Of a DNA stretch of 64,000 bases, positions 60,730 to 64,000 are shown piece by piece; within the stretch, counting starts at the first letter, position 1, and each line of letters opens with the position of its first letter. The stretch comes from Sambucus nigra. Its lineage: Eukaryota > Streptophyta > Magnoliopsida > Dipsacales > Adoxaceae. Both the position numbers and the translations under genes were made by a program. The DNA lies in the NCBI GenBank assembly GCA_949130495.1, contig OX422211.1, forward strand, positions 539,464,872 through 539,528,871. Reading direction: 5' to 3'. The notes under the pieces are model-generated. The model was not told the DNA's origin and did not search any database. It worked only from the letters and a program-made list of their open reading frames with translations.

Positions 60730-61638
60730 ATGTCTTTCTTTTATAGTTATTACGGTTATTCTAATGATTCATACTTTGGGGATAGTTTTCAAGTTTTCCA
60801 TTTTCAAGATTTTCTTGAAAATGAAAGACTTGAAAACATTTATCGCAATGAAAATCGTTATTGGGAGCTTGAGTTGGATTCATTATTCGAATCCAATGAC
60901 GATTCTTATTTCATTACTTTCGAAGATGAGTTTCAACCAAATGAGGAGTCCGAGGCTCTTGAGCCGAGGAAGCCTACTTTGGAAGAGACTTTTCTTCTTT
61001 ACTCCCAAGGTTTGGAAGGCTTAAATGATGTTGGAATGAAACTTGGTTCACTTTGCGATGAGATGAATTCTTATGCACAAAACAACGAGGAGGTGGAAAC
61101 TTGTGTTTCACCTCAATTTTTCAAAGAATTTCTCATCGAGTGTGAATCTCTCTCCCTCGAAATTCAATCTCCTTCCGACGATGAGTCGATTGAGATTGAA
61201 TTTGTTTCATCACCATATTCATTTTCCGTCATCGAACCATTAGAATCACCGGTTGATTCCTATGAGTCGGTAGAAACTTTTAAAATTTCTACACTTTTTG
61301 CCGACGAGGACTCTTTACCGAACTTGTTTTCGATGGATGTTATCCCGACGTGTGCACCATCTCCCATTCCCTTTGAAAAACCTTTGGGAGATGAATCGAT
61401 TTTTCTTGGACCTCAAGTGTACTTTTCCCCCTTGTTATCCAAATCCCCCATCGTCCGCCTAGAATTTCAAATTGACGATGGTTCATTTCTTTCACCGCCC
61501 ACATGCCTTCCGTTGTTCAAACGGAATTCTTATTTTCCGGGAGGCATGTTCTCTTTGGAGGGTCCACCGTTGATCTTTCAAAGTCAAATCCCTTTTTGGG
61601 TGGACCCTCAACTATTTAGACTTCTAGTGTATAGTTAG
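60730..61638 (+). CDS. Intact ORF of unknown function in the non-autonomous element
   Basis: 302 codons from ATG 60730 (MSFFYSYYGYSNDSYFGD) to TAG 61636; the frame is also open a little upstream but without another ATG. It is the only sizeable intact frame of this element. The protein is strongly acidic (many E and D), rich in S, P and F, with an aromatic N-terminus (residues 1-60), a Glu/Ser-rich middle (about 60-190) and a Pro/Phe-rich C-terminal third (LPLFKRNSYFPGGMFSLEG). I see no zinc knuckle, no protease motif, no signal peptide and no membrane segment, and it does not look like a known gag. Its position right after the primer site is where gag would be. Possible roles are a divergent gag-like packaging protein or a captured host fragment; neither is shown. 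Confidence 0.75.
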   Translation: MSFFYSYYGYSNDSYFGDSFQVFHFQDFLENERLENIYRNENRYWELELDSLFESNDDSYFITFEDEFQPNEESEALEPRKPTLEETFLLYSQGLEGLNDVGMKLGSLCDEMNSYAQNNEEVETCVSPQFFKEFLIECESLSLEIQSPSDDESIEIEFVSSPYSFSVIEPLESPVDSYESVETFKISTLFADEDSLPNLFSMDVIPTCAPSPIPFEKPLGDESIFLGPQVYFSPLLSKSPIVRLEFQIDDGSFLSPPTCLPLFKRNSYFPGGMFSLEGPPLIFQSQIPFWVDPQLFRLLVYS

Positions 61639-63745
61639 TGTGAAGCCTAAATAGTAGGTTGTAAATAGTTAGCTTTTTAATTTTCTTTCTTTCCTATTTT
61701 TCTTTCCTTTTTAATTTAGTCTAGTGTAATTAGTTAACTTTTTGTTATTTGTTTTTGCTATGCTCGGTACTAACTTGTTTTGTAGATTCCTTTGGACTCG
61801 CGCTTATGGAGATCGCTCCAATTTTGGGTAATATCATTCTTTTCCTCTCTTTGTGTTGTGTTCTTAATGCGCATTGAGGACAATGCAACATTTAAGTTAG
61901 GGGGTGTAGGATATTCTATCCATTTCATGTGTAGTCCATGGATTTTCTCACATTTAGTTACTGTGTATGCCTTTTTGTTAAAAATTTGAAAAATTTCAAA
62001 AATATTTTCTTTCTTTTTTCTCCTTTATTGGGCATTTTGCCCTGTTTCCGATGATAAATTTTAATAATTGCCCGATCAAATAGACAATTCAACTATGCAT
62101 GTTCTCGATTTTAGAAGTTATTAGATTTTAGTCCTCAAATCATTGATATTGTGAATAACTTCATGAATTAAACTTTATCCCATGAGCATATGCACTTTCC
62201 TTGTTCTATTGATTTGGTTTAAGATTTTTATAACTCGGTAATCTTTTGTTGTATTGTATATACTTACACCGAGTAAGCTTTGTACCTTTCGTCCTTTGTG
62301 AGTGTTATACACTATTCTTTTCTCATTGAAAACGTTGAATTCGTTGGTAATCTCTCTATTCTTTCATTTTATCGTTCATTAATTGAGTTTATACTTGAAA
62401 TGTGTTGCTTGAGCATGATTTTCGTATATTGTTTTGACTCGAGAATTGCGTAAACTTTATGAAATGATCATAGGCCCTCTTTGGTATATCACCCATATGA
62501 CCTTGACCTCACCTTTTATATGTTCCCTAGTCAACCCACTTGAGCCTAAATACTAGCCTTTCTTTTCATTACCCAAAATCCCATAACCAACTCCAAATTG
62601 GAGTTTTATACCATATATATTACCTTACATACCCTTGTTTGGATTTTTGCTTGGAATTGAATATTATTATTGTTGTGTGGTTGCAATTTGAGTATGAAAA
62701 GAGTAAGAAGTGTCAGAAAAAGAAAGTAGTGAAAAAGTGAAGAAAAAGAGAAAGCAAAAAGCAAAAGAAAACAAAAGAAAAAGTCATAAAAAGGAAGAAA
62801 AGAAAAAGAAAGAGAAAGTTGTAAATATTGTTTGTAGTGTTTCAATAAGCTTTGATTACTCTCTCGATTGTTATATCTATGCTCGTTTGGACATTTTTGT
62901 CCAACTTTTGATATTGCCCACTTTTTACATTATTCCGAGTTTCATCCCCAAACACTTTGAATCCGTATATACATCCCTTTCATTTCGTACCTTAACCTAG
63001 CCATACATTATAACCCTATTACAAGTCCTATGTGATCTTAGGGTGCATTTAATTTAAAAGTCATAATAGTTTTGATAATCTGTGAAAATGCATTTCGCCT
63101 CTTTTAGTGTGCGGTATCCTTTCATTGAGATTACAGTTTTTCATTTTATATATAGCGTTCTTCATTTGTGACATGTGTGCGGCCTAGTTTCCATTTACAT
63201 TTACTCTTTATGCCCTCATGTTCCATGTGTTACCTCCCGTTCCGAGTGAATTCATTTGATGAGCGTAATGCCCGTGAGGATTGAATATATGCTTGATTTA
63301 TGTTTATCCGGTTTATTTAAGTTTTTTCCAAATCATATTTTGCATATTCTCTCCCTCCTCCCACTTTTAAAGTTTCAATTCTATGAGGTGCATTCAATTG
63401 TTAATAACAACGGACTTTAGCTTGAATTCGTTCAATATGCTAATAAGATGTTTGAAATCTTTTTCGTTGTTGTTGAGTTTGTCGCATGTTGGGTTGGGCA
63501 TATTTTGAGGAAACCATATGATGTTTGTGGGTTTCATCCCTGAAAACCCTCACGAGACAACACTCGTCCACTAGGGTAACCTAGGGGTTTAACGGCTTAT
63601 TGCATACGCTAAATGCAATCGAATCGCCCGCGAAAGTGGCCTTATCTTTTTATTGCTTTTATACCATACTTTTGTACTCTCTCCTGTGTTGGTTTACTAG
63701 TTCTTCTTGTTGTTTCCTATTTCATTGCTAGGGACTAGCAATGTG
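61639..63745. other. 3' region of the non-autonomous element
   Basis: 2.1 kb without a supported gene. It contains an internal polypurine tract (61893) and an A/G-rich stretch at about 62695-62820. A lysine-rich open stretch there is a by-product of base composition. Confidence 0.6.
61893..61907 (+). promoter_or_regulatory. Internal polypurine-tract copy
   Basis: TAAGTTAGGGGGTGT, identical to the tract at the 3' LTR, 255 bp after the ORF and 1.85 kb before the LTR. GAGGACAATGC precedes it. Confidence 0.7.
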
Positions 63746-63760
63746 TAAGTTAGGGGGTGT
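63746..63760 (+). promoter_or_regulatory. 3' polypurine tract of the non-autonomous element
   Basis: TAAGTTAGGGGGTGT, whose last T is the first base of the 3' LTR. Confidence 0.85.
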
Positions 63761-64000
63761 GATACGGCGGAAATATTGCGTATTTCACCCGTTAACCTGC
63801 GCGTTATTAGCCCCCTCGGGTATCTTATTCCCTATATTTATGCTCGTTAACCAGACAACCCTCGGATTTCTATGTTAACATGTTTTGCAGGGGTTAATTG
63901 AGCTTTTGTAGGTGTTTAGATGGTTAGTGTGAACTTCGGATGCGTTTCGCTTGACAGCTTGGGTACCTGGCCCGACATCTACACGGAAGTTGTAGCTCTC
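63760..64000 (+). repeat. 3' LTR of the non-autonomous element, partial
   Basis: First 241 bp, aligned with 59097 onward. It lacks 44 bp present at 59289-59332 in the 5' LTR; otherwise only a handful of differences. Confidence 0.9.

Larger units (their letters stand above)
59097..64000 (+). mobile_element. Non-autonomous LTR retrotransposon with one ORF, 3' LTR truncated by window end
   Basis: 5' LTR 59097-60535, primer site, one ORF, long 3' region, and a second LTR from 63760 that starts with the same TGATACGGCGG. The first 240 bp of both LTRs are nearly identical apart from a 44-bp gap, so it is young. It lacks every pol domain. The primer site TGGCGCCGTTGCCGGGGA is typical of Athila and related gypsy elements, whose enzymes may mobilise it. 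Left flank is GAGGC (59092-59096); the right target copy is out of view. Confidence 0.88.

Noticed and set aside
62710..63000. A lysine-rich 96-codon open frame
   Set aside because: It is a product of a long A/G-rich tract; the composition is uniform and there is no start context or conserved motif.

Overview
This is nuclear repeat-rich DNA from a flowering plant, most likely a eudicot. It holds plant-type Ty1/copia and Ty3/gypsy LTR retrotransposons, initiator-Met-tRNA primer sites, plant-only domains (plant mobile domain, DUF7745) and spliceosomal introns. There is no bacterial or organellar gene content. I see no intact host gene; only one short unrecognised coding stretch near 38.2-38.6 kb could be host-derived. 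The species cannot be named from this window.

Block 1 (1-38195) is a set of elements nested like Russian dolls. The oldest layer is a tandem of small copia derivatives on the minus strand (LTR-internal-LTR-internal-LTR, each internal region carrying only gag-protease). A giant Tat-lineage gypsy element (71-32567, minus strand) landed in the left LTR of that tandem. Without its own later insertions the gypsy element is about 19.0 kb. Its parts, read on the minus strand, are: 5' LTR, leader, gag, protease, RT-RNase H, a second (archaeal-type) RNase H, integrase, then a 10-kb 3' region with two genes on the opposite strand and tandem repeats, then 3' LTR. The two antisense genes each have a TATA box. 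One is a multi-exon plant-mobile-domain gene; the other is a DUF7745-like gene. Both are now pseudogenes. A 3.6-kb solo LTR (5186-8774, target duplication CTTGT) sits inside an intron of the mobile-domain gene. A young SIRE-like copia element (12238-22143, target duplication GGTGA, LTRs about 99% alike by eye) sits 10 codons before the gypsy pol stop. That copia has only one frameshift and one nonsense mutation.

Block 2 (38196-41321) is low-coding DNA with a small TA-flanked MITE, a GA-rich tract and an antisense gypsy integrase fragment.

Block 3 (41322-59096) is a decayed chromovirus-like gypsy element on the plus strand. Its 5' LTR was hit by a related solo LTR (A), which was itself hit by another solo LTR (B). 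One base-pair register away it was hit again by a minus-strand element with two 2.47-kb LTRs and only 573 bp between them (C/D). Gag and integrase remnants follow.

Block 4 (59097-64000) is a non-autonomous LTR element whose LTR interrupts the chromovirus integrase. It has an Asp-type primer site, one intact 302-codon acidic ORF of unknown function, two identical 15-base polypurine tracts, and a 3' LTR cut off by the window end.

The most unusual signal crosses blocks. Five distinct LTR families carry pairs of palindromes built on CGAT (GAATCGATTC or repeats of ATCG), with centres 19-24 bp apart (about two helical turns). In several cases they lie just upstream of a TATA-like sequence. The palindrome differs between families but the architecture is the same.
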